The notes beneath the pieces were generated by a model, which saw nothing but the letters and a program-made list of their open reading frames with translations, ran no database searches and was not told the origin of the DNA. Below, piece after piece: positions 29,994 through 39,328 of a stretch of 44,202 nt of DNA. Made by a program: the position numbers and the translations under genes. This stretch comes from Faecalibacterium sp. CAG:1138 (lineage in GTDB: Bacteria; Bacillota; Clostridia; Christensenellales; CAG-917), in NCBI GenBank assembly GCA_000434675.1, contig HF988635.1, positions 56,943 through 101,144 on the forward strand, read 5' to 3'. How positions within the stretch are numbered: the first letter of the stretch is position 1; each line of letters begins with the position of its first letter.

Positions 29994-32018
29994 ATGAATA
30001 CGCTTTATCTGGCATCATTCGGAGATTTTGTCGAACGTATCGGCGAGCTTTGCGAGCTTATTTATTCGAAAGCGCTTGCGCTTCCGATGATCGTCTGCTT
30101 GCTCGGCACCGGCGTTTTGCTGACTTTCAGAAACAAGTTTAAGCAGGTTACGAAATTTCCGACCGCTTTCAAATCCACCTTCGGCCCGACGTTCAAGAGC
30201 ATAGGGGCGTCGCTTAAGGATTATAAATTCCCTTTGGAAAAACGCATGGACGTCAGGGACGAGAAGAAAGCCGCGGAAAGCGCCGTGGGCGTCAAATCGG
30301 TTTCGCCGTTCGAGGCTTTTTCCACCGCAATTGCGGGAACCATCGGCACGGGCAACGTCGTGGGCGTTACGACCGCTATGGTTTTGGGAGGCCCGGGCGC
30401 CGTTTTCTGGATGTGGATCAGCGCGTTCTTCGGAATGATGACCAGCTTCGCCGAAAAAACGCTCGGCGTTTACTTCCGTAAAAAAACCGACGACGGAAAA
30501 GGCTTGCACGGCGGCCCGATGTTCTATATTCAGAACGGGCTTAAATGCAAATGGCTGGCAATCGTGTTCTGCGTAGGCTGCGTTCTGGCATCGATAAGCA
30601 TGAACATGGTGCAGGCTTCGACGATTTCGGCGACCATGAACCAAGGCTTCAATATCCCTAAATGGGTTACGGGCATCGTGGTGGCGGTGATTATCGGCCT
30701 CGTTATCCTCGGCGGAATAAGCCGCATAGGCAAGGTGGCAAGCTATATCGTTCCGTTTATGGCTATCTACTTCGTCGCGATGACTTTGATCATCATCTGC
30801 ATGAATATCAAGCAGGTGCCGGAAGCGTTCGGTATGATTTTCAAATATGCGTTCAACTTCAAGGCGGGCGCGGGCGGTCTTGCCGGATACGGAATAGCGC
30901 TTAGCATGCGCCAGGGCTTTGCCAAGGGCGTTTTCAGCAACGAAGCGGGACTGGGGAGCAGCGTTATCGCGCACAGCGCGTCCGACACCACCGAACCTGT
31001 CAGACAGGGTATGTGGGGAATTGTGGAAGTGTTTGTGGTTACGATGGTTATCTGCACGCTGACGGCTCTCGTGAACCTGACGACGGGTGTTCTGGACGGC
31101 CTTTACGAAGGAGCGTCTACGGTTACCGACGGCGCAATCATCGCGCAATCCGCGTTTTCCAAGGCGCTGGGCGTTGTGGGTAAGGTGTCGTACAGCATAA
31201 TTCTGCCGCTGTTTGCGTTCACGACTATCCTCAGCTGGAGCTATTACGGCGAAGAGTCGATGCAGTTTATGCTGGGTAAAAAATCCGTCATCTTCTTCAA
31301 AATTTTCTACGTCGGCATCATTATGCTGGGAAGCGTCATCACCTCGAATCTGGCGTTTCAGGTGGCGGATATATTCAACTTCCTGATGTGCATCCCTAAC
31401 CTCGTGTGCCTGGTGGGGTTGTCGGGACTAACCGTTTCGATCATTCAGAACTACTTCCAGAGAAAGGCGGGCCTCAACGTCGAGCCGATGCTGTCGGCTT
31501 ATCCTGAGGACAACGCCGAGCTTAAAAAGAAGCTGGAGGACGAAGAAAGAATTAAAAAACAACTGGCAAAGGACTACGAATTTATCTACGAAAAACCGGT
31601 TGTCAAACGCTCCATAGACGACAAGCTGCTGACGGAAAACGCCGCGCGCGTGGTGATATTCACGATGCTGACCTTCGGCGTGTACGGGTGGATTTATATC
31701 TACAATATGATCAAGTGGCTGGCCTACGAACGAAACGACGACTGCGACATAGTGCTGAGGTTTTTGTCGACCTTTATCCCGTTCTACCACGTTTACTGGG
31801 CGTTCAGGGCGGCGGTTAAGATCGAAAAAATAGCCAAATCGTACGGAATTACCGAACTAAGATACATTTCTTCGCCGCTTCTTTTCGTGTATATAACGAA
31901 TCCGTTGGTGGGCTTTGCATATCTCGTCAACTATATGAACAGACTGTATGGAGATACTAAAAAGATCAAACAGCAACGCGAAGAAGAGGAAGCCGGACAA
32001 GCTGCTCAAAACGCGTAA
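29994..32018 (+). CDS. AGCS family sodium:alanine symporter fused to a DUF4234-like membrane domain
   Basis: A 674-residue membrane protein. Residues about 1-510 are an alanine/glycine:cation symporter (AGCS): FSTAIAGTIGTGNVVGVTTAMVLGGPGAVFWMW, then GKGLHGGPMFYIQNGL, and GVFSNEAGLGSSVIAHSAS, the family signature. After a charged linker (about 515-545, rich in Glu and Lys) comes an added part with three or four hydrophobic segments (about 548-655) of the type VVIFTMLTFGVYGWIYIYNMIKWL and LRFLSTFIPFYHVYWAFRAAVKIEKI, which resembles DUF4234. Ordinary AGCS proteins are about 450-550 residues. GGGAG (29979-29983) precedes the ATG. It ends ten bases before mrp. The added domain may sense or regulate; its role is not known. 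Confidence 0.88.
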   Translation: MNTLYLASFGDFVERIGELCELIYSKALALPMIVCLLGTGVLLTFRNKFKQVTKFPTAFKSTFGPTFKSIGASLKDYKFPLEKRMDVRDEKKAAESAVGVKSVSPFEAFSTAIAGTIGTGNVVGVTTAMVLGGPGAVFWMWISAFFGMMTSFAEKTLGVYFRKKTDDGKGLHGGPMFYIQNGLKCKWLAIVFCVGCVLASISMNMVQASTISATMNQGFNIPKWVTGIVVAVIIGLVILGGISRIGKVASYIVPFMAIYFVAMTLIIICMNIKQVPEAFGMIFKYAFNFKAGAGGLAGYGIALSMRQGFAKGVFSNEAGLGSSVIAHSASDTTEPVRQGMWGIVEVFVVTMVICTLTALVNLTTGVLDGLYEGASTVTDGAIIAQSAFSKALGVVGKVSYSIILPLFAFTTILSWSYYGEESMQFMLGKKSVIFFKIFYVGIIMLGSVITSNLAFQVADIFNFLMCIPNLVCLVGLSGLTVSIIQNYFQRKAGLNVEPMLSAYPEDNAELKKKLEDEERIKKQLAKDYEFIYEKPVVKRSIDDKLLTENAARVVIFTMLTFGVYGWIYIYNMIKWLAYERNDDCDIVLRFLSTFIPFYHVYWAFRAAVKIEKIAKSYGITELRYISSPLLFVYITNPLVGFAYLVNYMNRLYGDTKKIKQQREEEEAGQAAQNA

Positions 32019-32028
32019 GGAGGAAAAC

Positions 32029-32865
32029 ATGAGCGATTGCACGCACGATTGCGGTTCTTGCAGCCAAAACTGCAAATCCAGAGATCCGAAAAGTTTGCTG
32101 GATAAGCCGCACGAGCTTTCTAAAATCAAAAAGGTCATAGGCATCGTCAGCGGCAAGGGCGGTGTGGGAAAATCCCTCGTAACCTCGCTTTTGGCCGTAA
32201 ACAGCCAGAAAAAAGGCTATAACGCCGCCATTCTGGACGGAGATATCACCGGCCCGTCTATCCCGAAAATGTTCGGCATAAGAAGAAAAGCCGTTTCGGA
32301 CGAAGTGGGACTGTATCCGGTGCTGTCCGGCCTCGGCGTTCAGGTGATGAGCATAAATCTTTTGTTGGAAAACGACAGCGACCCTGTGGTCTGGCGCGGT
32401 CCGGTGATTGCCGGCGCGGTTCGCCAGTTCTGGACGGACGTCGTGTGGGGCGACGTGGACTATATGTACGTCGATATGCCTCCGGGCACCGGCGACGTGC
32501 CGCTGACGGCGTTTCAGAGTTTGCCGCTTGACGGCATCATCATCGTTACGAGCCCCCAAGAGCTTGTGGGTATGATTGTCAAAAAGGCCGTCAATATGGC
32601 GAAAATGATGAACGTTCCGGTTATCGGTATCGTCGAAAATATGAGCTATTTCGTCTGCCCGGACTGCGGCAAAAAACATCTTTTGTTCGGAGAAAGCAAG
32701 GTGGACGCCATCGCAAAAGAGTTCGGCATCGAAAACGTGGCAAAAATTCCGTTCGATCCGCAGCTTGCGCTGGAATGCGACAGAGGCCTCGTGGAAGTTT
32801 ACGACGGACACTTTTTGGACGATATGACAAGGGCCGTCGAGGAGCAGCCTAAAAAGGTTTGGTAA
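32029..32865 (+). CDS. Mrp/NBP35 family Fe-S cluster carrier ATPase
   Basis: P-loop ATPase that assembles and transfers iron-sulfur clusters. The 278-residue protein begins with a cysteine cluster (Cys4, 8, 11, 15 in CTHDCGSCSQNC), as in anaerobe Mrp/NBP35 proteins, then VIGIVSGKGGVGKSLVTS (deviant Walker A), DGDITGPSIPKMFG, YVDMPPGTGDVPLTA, and the metal-binding CPDCG near residue 208. The ATG at 32029 is preceded by AAGGAGG (32017-32023) that overlaps the stop of the AGCS gene; a longer frame from 31948 lies wholly within the AGCS gene and is rejected. The next gene follows one base after its stop. Confidence 0.93.
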   Translation: MSDCTHDCGSCSQNCKSRDPKSLLDKPHELSKIKKVIGIVSGKGGVGKSLVTSLLAVNSQKKGYNAAILDGDITGPSIPKMFGIRRKAVSDEVGLYPVLSGLGVQVMSINLLLENDSDPVVWRGPVIAGAVRQFWTDVVWGDVDYMYVDMPPGTGDVPLTAFQSLPLDGIIIVTSPQELVGMIVKKAVNMAKMMNVPVIGIVENMSYFVCPDCGKKHLLFGESKVDAIAKEFGIENVAKIPFDPQLALECDRGLVEVYDGHFLDDMTRAVEEQPKKVW

Positions 32866-32866
32866 A

Positions 32867-34159
32867 ATGACGCTTACACTTATTATTACGATATTTACGA
32901 GCGGCTTGCTGATTGCAAGCTGTTTGTTTTTGCCGAAAATAAAAATCGGAAAAGTTTCGCTTTCGACCTATTGGATTGCGGCGCTTTCGGGTGCGATTTT
33001 GCTGTTTGCGACGGGCAGAATTACCTTTTCGGAGTTTTTCGAGGGGGTGAGCGCGTCGGGCGGAATGAACCCGCTGAAAATCCTGACGCTGTTCGTTTCG
33101 ATGACGATGCTGTCGGTGTTTTTGGACGAGGTGGGGCTGTTTGCCTATCTTGCAAACGAGGCCCTCAAAAAAAGCGGGGACAGTCAGATAAAGCTTTTTG
33201 CGACGCTGTTTCTGGCCGTGGGGCTTCTGACGGTGTTCACTTCAAACGACGTGGTGGTGCTGACCTTTACGCCGTTTATATGTCAATTCTGCAAGAGAGC
33301 GAAGGTGAATCCGCTGCCGTATCTGTTCGCGGAATTCGTGGCAGCAAACAGCTTCAGCATGGCACTTATCATCGGAAATCCGACGAACATTTATCTGGGA
33401 GCTTTTTCGGAGCTGACGTTTTGGGAATACCTGAAGGCGATGATTCTGCCGACGCTTGTATGCGGCGCGGCGGAGTTTTTGACGCTTTATCTTATCTTCC
33501 GAAAAGAGCTTAAAAAACCGATGCAGGCAGAAGAGGAAGAGGTGCAAATAAAGAGCAAGGGGCTTTTGATTATGGGCATAGCGCACTTGTCGGTTTGCAT
33601 AGTGCTTCTGGCAATATCGGCATATATACATATCGAAATGTGGATATTAACCCTTTGTTTTGCGGTAAGCCTGTTTTTCTGCGCAACGCTTTACGCGCTG
33701 AAAAAACATAAGTATTTTTCGGTGGAAACGGACACCTTGAAAAGAGTGCCGGCGGAGATAATTCCGTTCGTGCTGTCGATGTTCGCGGTGGTGCTGTCGC
33801 TGGAAAAGTGCGGCGTTACCGCAATAATCGCGGAGGCGCTTTCGGGAGGCGAAGAGGTGTTTACTTACGGGATTACGAGTTATTTGGCGTCGAACGTCGT
33901 GAACAACATTCCGATGAGCGTGCTGTTTTCATCGGTGCTTAAGTCGGGCGGCGGCACGGGCGCGGTGTACGCTTCGATCGTCGGCAGCAATCTGGGCGCG
34001 ACGCTTACGCCTATAGGCGCGCTTGCGGGCATTATGTGGCAGAATATTCTGAAAAAGAACGACGTCAAAATGACCTTCGTTACCTTTTTGAAATACAATA
34101 TCGCGCCGTCGGTCGTTTCGCTGCTTGTTACGCTTGGGGTTTTGAGCCTTATCGTGTAA
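32867..34159 (+). CDS. ArsB/SLC13-type anion permease
   Basis: A 430-residue membrane protein with about eleven hydrophobic segments, of the ArsB/NhaD/CitMHS ion-transporter superfamily. Typical blocks are FTSNDVVVLTFTPFI, ALIIGNPTNIYLG, NVVNNIPMSVLFS and GSNLGATLTPIGALAGIMW, which correspond to the paired half-helix substrate region of ArsB. A charged cytoplasmic loop (KKPMQAEEEEVQIKSK) lies near the middle. No arsR, arsA or arsenate reductase gene is nearby, so arsenite is only one possibility among anions and Na+/H+ exchange. It is one base from mrp and 39 bp from the DUF6512 gene, thus in the same operon. Confidence 0.8.
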   Translation: MTLTLIITIFTSGLLIASCLFLPKIKIGKVSLSTYWIAALSGAILLFATGRITFSEFFEGVSASGGMNPLKILTLFVSMTMLSVFLDEVGLFAYLANEALKKSGDSQIKLFATLFLAVGLLTVFTSNDVVVLTFTPFICQFCKRAKVNPLPYLFAEFVAANSFSMALIIGNPTNIYLGAFSELTFWEYLKAMILPTLVCGAAEFLTLYLIFRKELKKPMQAEEEEVQIKSKGLLIMGIAHLSVCIVLLAISAYIHIEMWILTLCFAVSLFFCATLYALKKHKYFSVETDTLKRVPAEIIPFVLSMFAVVLSLEKCGVTAIIAEALSGGEEVFTYGITSYLASNVVNNIPMSVLFSSVLKSGGGTGAVYASIVGSNLGATLTPIGALAGIMWQNILKKNDVKMTFVTFLKYNIAPSVVSLLVTLGVLSLIV

Positions 34160-34198
34160 ACGGCGAATATAATTTCGGGTTTTGCAGACAGTAGTCGT

Positions 34199-34726
34199 AT
34201 GAAGAAGATGAGCAAAACCGAAAAATTTTATCTGTGGACAATCGTCGCCGTCAACCTTGCGGCGACACTGCAACATTTTTTGTACGAATGGATTCCGTGC
34301 AACTTTATTGCTACGTTCGCCCCTGTGAACGAAAGCGTGTGGGAGCATCTGAAGCTGACGTTTTATCCGACGCTGACGGCGTTTTTCGTGGGGTGGTTCG
34401 TTTTGAGAAACGAGGGCGACTTCAAAAAGAACGACTTCGTGGCGTCGTGCTTGACGGCGGTTACGGCGGAGGTGCTGACGATTGCGGCGGGATATTATCT
34501 GTTGCACTCGGGCTTCGGCATCGGAATCGACGTGATGTGGGTGGACATTGCCTTGATGGTGGTCGCAACCGTGATAGGGCAGATAATAGCCTTGCACGTT
34601 TATAAGCGGGCGCACTGCGTGAGGGCGTGCATGATAGGTTCGGCGGTTATAATCGTTCTGATGATCGCGGCGTTCGTTACTCTGTCGTTCGTGCCGCCGA
34701 GGCTCCCGATATTTATCGAACCGTAG
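34199..34726 (+). CDS. DUF6512 family membrane protein
   Basis: A 175-residue protein with five or so hydrophobic helices. The segment LQHFLYEWIPCNFIATFAPVNESVWEHLKLTFYP is the conserved core of DUF6512, a family found in Clostridia without an assigned function. No good ribosome site is visible before the ATG at 34199 (or MSK at 34208). It lies 39 bp after the ArsB-like permease and before a terminator, so it is the last gene of that operon. Confidence 0.8.
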   Translation: MKKMSKTEKFYLWTIVAVNLAATLQHFLYEWIPCNFIATFAPVNESVWEHLKLTFYPTLTAFFVGWFVLRNEGDFKKNDFVASCLTAVTAEVLTIAAGYYLLHSGFGIGIDVMWVDIALMVVATVIGQIIALHVYKRAHCVRACMIGSAVIIVLMIAAFVTLSFVPPRLPIFIEP

Positions 34727-34737
34727 AGAAAAATAAA

Positions 34738-34760
34738 AGTAGGCATAGCCTGCTTTTTTT
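34738..34760 (+). terminator. terminator of the AGCS-mrp-arsB-like-DUF6512 operon
   Basis: AGTAGGC (34738-34744), loop ATA, GCCTGCT (34748-34754) with one T-G pair, then T to 34760. Confidence 0.85.
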
Positions 34761-34811
34761 CGTTTCGGAAAACGGACGGCAGTGCAATTTTCGGGTATTA
34801 TAAAAAAACGC

Positions 34812-34840
34812 TTGAAAAGAGCGGCAATATGTTATATAAT
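34812..34840 (+). promoter_or_regulatory. promoter of the GPH2-to-galE operon
   Basis: TTGAAA (34812-34817), 17 bases, perfect TATAAT (34835-34840). It precedes a run of eight closely packed genes that ends at the terminator at 41472-41500. Confidence 0.85.
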
Positions 34841-34872
34841 TGTAGCGTATTAAAATATATTGCGAGGATTAT

Positions 34873-36357
34873 ATGACTTCCGAAAAAACAAGCGACAAAA
34901 TTCCGTTTAAGGAACAGCTTGCCTACGGCGTCGGCGCGCTTATGGACGGCGGCGGCGTGGCGCTTATGAGCTGTATTCTCACAAAGTATATGTCGGACGG
35001 TCTCGGCATTTCCATCGGAGTGGCCACCACTATCTATACCGTTTCGAGGCTTTGGGACGCAGTTTCCGACCCGATGATGGGGGCTATTTCCGACCGCACC
35101 CGCTCGAAGTACGGCAGAAGAAGGCCGTATCTTTTCGTGGGCGGAATTTCGGTGCTTATCGCGCTGCTTCTGCTGTTTGCGCCGCTTGAATCCATGGGAA
35201 TAACCGGTAACGGCCAAAAGATCGCCTGGATGCTCGTTATGTACCTTATATACAATACCGCTTCGACGGTGTCGCAGGTGCCGTATTGTTCGCTTTCGTC
35301 GGATATTTCGCCGGACTATAAGGAGAGGAATAAGGCTAACACCGTCAAACTGGTGTTCTCGGCCGCGGGCAGCGGACTTGCATACGTCGTTCCTTTGCTG
35401 GTTCTGGGCATGTTTACCAAGGAAAACGGCATATCGGACGTCAGCTTCTGGCTGATAATCGCGCTGGGTTTCGGTATTCTTTTCGGCGGCGGACTTGTCG
35501 TCTGCTCGCTTTTCGTGAAGGAAAGAGTTACCGCCACCGAAGGCGCGGAACAACAAAAATTCGACCTCAAAAAATTCGTTTCGGAACCGTTCAAAATCAA
35601 ATCTTTCAGATGGCATCTGGTGATGTACGTCTGCGTGCTGATGTGCAGCGATATGCTGAGCGCGCTTGCCGCATATTACGCCGACAACGTATGGCACGGA
35701 CATAAACCGTTCGGACTTATGGAATTTTCGTCGATGTTCATCGTTGCGCCGCTGATGGTTTCGGCGGTGGTGAGCTTTCCGCTTATCTACCGGCTTATGA
35801 ACAAAAAGGGCAAGGCGGTTGCGTTCAGGCTCGGTTTGCCTCTCTATATCCTCGGCGGCATATTGCTGGCGGTGCTGGACCCGAAGTGGTGTCCGGTGGA
35901 AGTCATTCCGTTCGTCGCGCTGATTATGGGCGTCGGCTTTGCGGGCGCGCAGATGATGCCGTGGATCATTTTCCCTGACGCGGTGGACGTTGCGGAGCTT
36001 AAGCTCGGCGAAAGAAACACGGGCAATTTCTCGGGTATGATGACCTTGATGAGAAAGGTGGCCGGCGCGCTTGCCATAGGCAGTATCGGTTGGATATTGA
36101 AACCGATAGGCTACCAGTCCTCGACGGCGGGCGAAGTGGTGCAGCAGAGCGAAAACGTGGTTTTGGCAATAAGACTGCTGATGGGCGTGAGCGTTGCCGT
36201 GCTGATTGCCATTGCGCTTTTTGCTTCGTTCAAATATAAGGTTACGTCCCAAAAGCTCGACAGAGTGAGATATTTCAACGAAAAACGCAAGAGCGGCGAG
36301 GATCTGACCGCCGACGAAGCGGCCGAAAAAGAAGCGCTTTTGACGGAACTTGCATAA
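34873..36357 (+). CDS. GPH family sugar:cation symporter 2
   Basis: A 494-residue, 12-segment MFS transporter of the GPH family. It shows LWDAVSDPMMGAISDRTRSKYGRRRPY (the family D-P-x-x-G-x-x-x-D and R-R-P loop), SQVPYCSLSSDISPDYKERN and FPDAVDVAELKLGERNTG in the second half. The C-terminal tail (EKRKSGEDLTADEAAEKEALLTEL) is hydrophilic. GAGGAT precedes the ATG. It is the first gene of a long operon and the metallophosphoesterase starts two bases after its stop. The sugar is unknown; the operon's galU and galE suggest galactose or glucose-related metabolism, but this is only an association. Confidence 0.9.
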   Translation: MTSEKTSDKIPFKEQLAYGVGALMDGGGVALMSCILTKYMSDGLGISIGVATTIYTVSRLWDAVSDPMMGAISDRTRSKYGRRRPYLFVGGISVLIALLLLFAPLESMGITGNGQKIAWMLVMYLIYNTASTVSQVPYCSLSSDISPDYKERNKANTVKLVFSAAGSGLAYVVPLLVLGMFTKENGISDVSFWLIIALGFGILFGGGLVVCSLFVKERVTATEGAEQQKFDLKKFVSEPFKIKSFRWHLVMYVCVLMCSDMLSALAAYYADNVWHGHKPFGLMEFSSMFIVAPLMVSAVVSFPLIYRLMNKKGKAVAFRLGLPLYILGGILLAVLDPKWCPVEVIPFVALIMGVGFAGAQMMPWIIFPDAVDVAELKLGERNTGNFSGMMTLMRKVAGALAIGSIGWILKPIGYQSSTAGEVVQQSENVVLAIRLLMGVSVAVLIAIALFASFKYKVTSQKLDRVRYFNEKRKSGEDLTADEAAEKEALLTELA

Positions 36358-36358
36358 T

Positions 36359-37399
36359 ATGACTACGAAATTTCAACAAAACGCAAATATTGCAAAACCG
36401 AGATACCTGCCGAAAGACGAGGACGGATATACCGTTTTCGACATCGGCGAGGGCGATTTCAGGATTTTGCAGCTTACCGACGCGCACATCGGCGCGGGAA
36501 TTTTCAGCGCAAAAAAGGACGAACTGGCCTTCGAGGCCATAAAAAAGGCGATTTCGGACGCACAGCCCGACCTTATAATTTTTACGGGGGACAACGTGTA
36601 TCCGATTTTCGTGTTTTCGGGTTCGACGGACAACTTGAAGCAAACAAAAAAGTTTTCGGAATTTGTGGAGAGTTTTCACGTTCCTTGGGCGTGCGTGTTC
36701 GGAAACCACGACGAAGAAAAACACTCGAGATATAAAAAGGAAAGGCTGGCCGACTACTTTGAAACGCTCCCGTACTGCCTGTTCAAAAAGGGCGACGAGG
36801 ACGTTTCGGGTTGCGGAAACTACGTTATAAAAGTGAAAGGCAAAAACGGCATAGCAAAAGCGTTGATGCTTCTCGACAGCCACAGCTACGTGGGAAAAGG
36901 CTTCACGTCGGGCTTCGACGTCATTCACGACGATCAGATAAGCTGGTACGAGAAAGAAATAAACCAAATGACGCCGGAAGGCGGGGAAAAGGTCAAATCG
37001 CTGGCGTTTTTCCATATTCCGCCCGAGGAATTTAAGGAGGCCTGGACCAAGCTTACTCTAGGCGACAAATCGGTGGAATATCACCACGGCTTCGTTCAGG
37101 AAAAGGACAACTACTTCGGCTACAGCAAGCACCTGCACGGAAACTTCTTTGAAGAAATGGTGAAGTTCGGCAGCTGCGAAGGTATGTTTATGGGGCACGA
37201 CCACTTAAGCACGCTTTCGCTGACGTATAAGGGCATAAGGCTGACGTACGGAATGAGCATAGATTACCTCGCCTACGTCGGCATCAAAAAAAGAGTTACG
37301 CAAAGGGGCGGCACGCTTATAACCGTGAACGCAGACGGCTCGTGGGACACAAAACCTCTGCCGTTCGACGTGAGGCAGAAGGGAAAGAGAGAAAGATAA
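36359..37399 (+). CDS. calcineurin-like metallophosphoesterase
   Basis: A 346-residue dimetal phosphoesterase. The motifs are ILQLTDAHIG with Asp41 and His43, LIIFTGDN with Asp78, VFGNHDEE, FFHIPPEE and FMGHDHLS, which give the full ligand set of the calcineurin-like superfamily. It resembles purple-acid-phosphatase-type hydrolases (DHH of the N-terminal DAHIG form); the substrate is unknown. There is no signal peptide. The ATG at 36359 lies one base past the previous stop; the next gene overlaps by one base (TAATG). Confidence 0.85.
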   Translation: MTTKFQQNANIAKPRYLPKDEDGYTVFDIGEGDFRILQLTDAHIGAGIFSAKKDELAFEAIKKAISDAQPDLIIFTGDNVYPIFVFSGSTDNLKQTKKFSEFVESFHVPWACVFGNHDEEKHSRYKKERLADYFETLPYCLFKKGDEDVSGCGNYVIKVKGKNGIAKALMLLDSHSYVGKGFTSGFDVIHDDQISWYEKEINQMTPEGGEKVKSLAFFHIPPEEFKEAWTKLTLGDKSVEYHHGFVQEKDNYFGYSKHLHGNFFEEMVKFGSCEGMFMGHDHLSTLSLTYKGIRLTYGMSIDYLAYVGIKKRVTQRGGTLITVNADGSWDTKPLPFDVRQKGKRER

Positions 37400-38127
37400 T
37401 GGCGGACAGATTTTCACGCACGGCTCTGCTGCTCGGGGACGACGCGATAAATAAACTTAAAACCAAACACGTTGCAGTGTTCGGCCTCGGCGGAGTGGGC
37501 GGCTACGTTACGGAAGCGCTGGCGAGGTCGGGAGTGGGAAAAATTACCGTTACGGACAACGACGTCGTTTCGGAATCCAACATCAACAGGCAGATTATCG
37601 CCTTAACTTCCACCGTCGGGAAAAAGAAAACCGAGCTTTGGAAAGAGAGAATAAAGGACATTAACCCTGAAGCCGAAGTCGAAACTTTGGATATGTTCGT
37701 CGGCAGGGAGAACGCTGACGAAATAGATTTTTCCGCTTTCGACCTCGTGGTGGACGCCGTGGACACGGTTACGGCAAAGCTCGTCATCATCGAAAAGGCG
37801 AAAAAGGCGGGCTGCAAGGTCATTTCGGCAATGGGAACGGGGAACAAAACGAGACCTGAACTGTTCAGAATTTCGGACGTTTCCAAAACCTCCGTTTGCC
37901 CGCTTGCAAGGGTTATGCGCAAGGAGCTTAAGGCGAGAGGAATAACGGGAGTTAAGGTGCTTTATTCGACCGAAGACGCGGTTAAACCCGCCGAAAACGC
38001 CGACGTAAGGGCGGAAAACGTTAAAAGGCGCGCACTTGTGGGCAGCTTGCCTTACGTTCCGTCGGTGGCGGGATTGCTTATTGCCGCAGAAGCGGTCAGA
38101 GAACTGCTGGGCGAAGACAAAGGATAG
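37399..38127 (+). CDS. tcdA: tRNA threonylcarbamoyladenosine dehydratase TcdA
   Basis: E1-like enzyme that cyclises t6A to ct6A in tRNA using ATP. The 242-residue protein has FSRTALLLGDDAINKL at the start, the nucleotide loop VFGLGGVGGYVTEALARSGVG, TDNDVVSESNINRQIIAL, and FDLVVDAVDTVTAKL with a following MGTGNKTRPE segment, the hallmark order of the YgdL/CsdL group of ThiF-family enzymes. A second tRNA t6A enzyme, TrmO, is encoded at 6797-7465. Start overlaps the phosphoesterase stop (TAATG), so translation is coupled. Confidence 0.9.
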   Translation: MADRFSRTALLLGDDAINKLKTKHVAVFGLGGVGGYVTEALARSGVGKITVTDNDVVSESNINRQIIALTSTVGKKKTELWKERIKDINPEAEVETLDMFVGRENADEIDFSAFDLVVDAVDTVTAKLVIIEKAKKAGCKVISAMGTGNKTRPELFRISDVSKTSVCPLARVMRKELKARGITGVKVLYSTEDAVKPAENADVRAENVKRRALVGSLPYVPSVAGLLIAAEAVRELLGEDKG

Positions 38128-38131
38128 GAAT

Positions 38132-39292
38132 ATGTTTGATTTTTTCAAAAAAATTATCAAAGTGCATCGCACCGACGACTACCTCACCGAAGCCGTCAGC
38201 CTCAACGCCGTTTATGCGCGCGCGGTCGTGGTTATGGTGGAGGTTTTTGAAATCGTCATGCTGCTTTACACCGTTTCGTTGGATAATTTGAAATATCAAT
38301 CCGTATATATATCTTTGTATCTGACGAATATGCTGGTGTCGCTTTACGGCATATATTATCTGTTCTTCAAAAATAAAACGCTGAGAGAAGTGCACAACAA
38401 CAGCCGCAAAGTTTACGTTTACAGCAGCTTCTACGCCATTTTGCTGCTCGCCTCGGCGGCGGTGATTACGTCGCTGGATATGGCGAACTATCACGAGCTG
38501 AACGTGCTTATAACCTACTTCACGATTGTGGTGGTCAGCATGGCGCTTTATCTGAATACCGTGGTTTATCTGTCGGCAATGGCGGCGTATGCCGTGGTGC
38601 TGGCGGCGGCGGCGATGGTGCTGGAAGAAAAAATATTCAACTTCCAGGACTATCTGGGACTTATAGGCTGTTTCGTCATTTCGATAGGGCTGCATTTTTC
38701 GAGATCGATCGTGGACGTGCAACAGTTTTTGAACCGCAGAGAGCTTGAACGCGAAAAGAACGAATACAGCGAAAAGGCCATAGTCGATCCGCTGACGGGA
38801 CTTAAGAATCGCTGGTTTCTGGACACCATAAAGTCGTCGCTGGAAAAAGAGGAAAAGCTTCCGGAGGCGAAAAGAAACATAAAAATCGGCGCGGTCGTTA
38901 TGATGGATATAGACGACTACAAAAAAGCCAACGACATCTACGGCCATCTCTACGGCGACGTGGTGCTGGAGGAGTTTTCGAAGGTACTGATCGCGTACGA
39001 GCTGAAACTCGGAAAGGTGTGTATCCGCTACGGCGGCGACGAATTTCTGATTTTATACCGCTCGGATAACCGCGAAAAAATTATGGAAGAGCTGGAGGAG
39101 CTGAGAAAGGACATCAACGGCATGCAAATCCCCGGCGGAGCAGACTTCCAGGTGTCGGTCAGCGTGGGCTTCAACTGCCAGAAGGTTTCGACTGCGGCGC
39201 AGCTCGACGAAGCCATAAACACCGCAGACAAGGCTATGTATCAATCGAAAATCATGGGAAAAAACCACATCGTGGATTTCACCGGAAAATAA
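38132..39292 (+). CDS. membrane-bound diguanylate cyclase (GGDEF domain)
   Basis: A 386-residue protein. The first 205 residues hold about six hydrophobic helices of unknown sensing type; a short coiled region (LNRRELEREKNEYSEKA) leads to a GGDEF domain with DPLTGLKNRWFLD, MMDIDDYKKANDIYGHLYGD and the active site YGGDEF, so it should make cyclic di-GMP from two GTP. The inhibitory site expected five residues before GGDEF (RxxD) reads KLGK, so product inhibition is probably lost. The ATG at 38132 with AAGGATAGG in front is chosen; a longer frame lies in tcdA. It is followed in the operon by a small membrane protein and galU-galE. Confidence 0.9.
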   Translation: MFDFFKKIIKVHRTDDYLTEAVSLNAVYARAVVVMVEVFEIVMLLYTVSLDNLKYQSVYISLYLTNMLVSLYGIYYLFFKNKTLREVHNNSRKVYVYSSFYAILLLASAAVITSLDMANYHELNVLITYFTIVVVSMALYLNTVVYLSAMAAYAVVLAAAAMVLEEKIFNFQDYLGLIGCFVISIGLHFSRSIVDVQQFLNRRELEREKNEYSEKAIVDPLTGLKNRWFLDTIKSSLEKEEKLPEAKRNIKIGAVVMMDIDDYKKANDIYGHLYGDVVLEEFSKVLIAYELKLGKVCIRYGGDEFLILYRSDNREKIMEELEELRKDINGMQIPGGADFQVSVSVGFNCQKVSTAAQLDEAINTADKAMYQSKIMGKNHIVDFTGK

Positions 39293-39328
39293 AATATCGG
39301 AGCAATCCGAAAAAAAGGAGACGCATTT

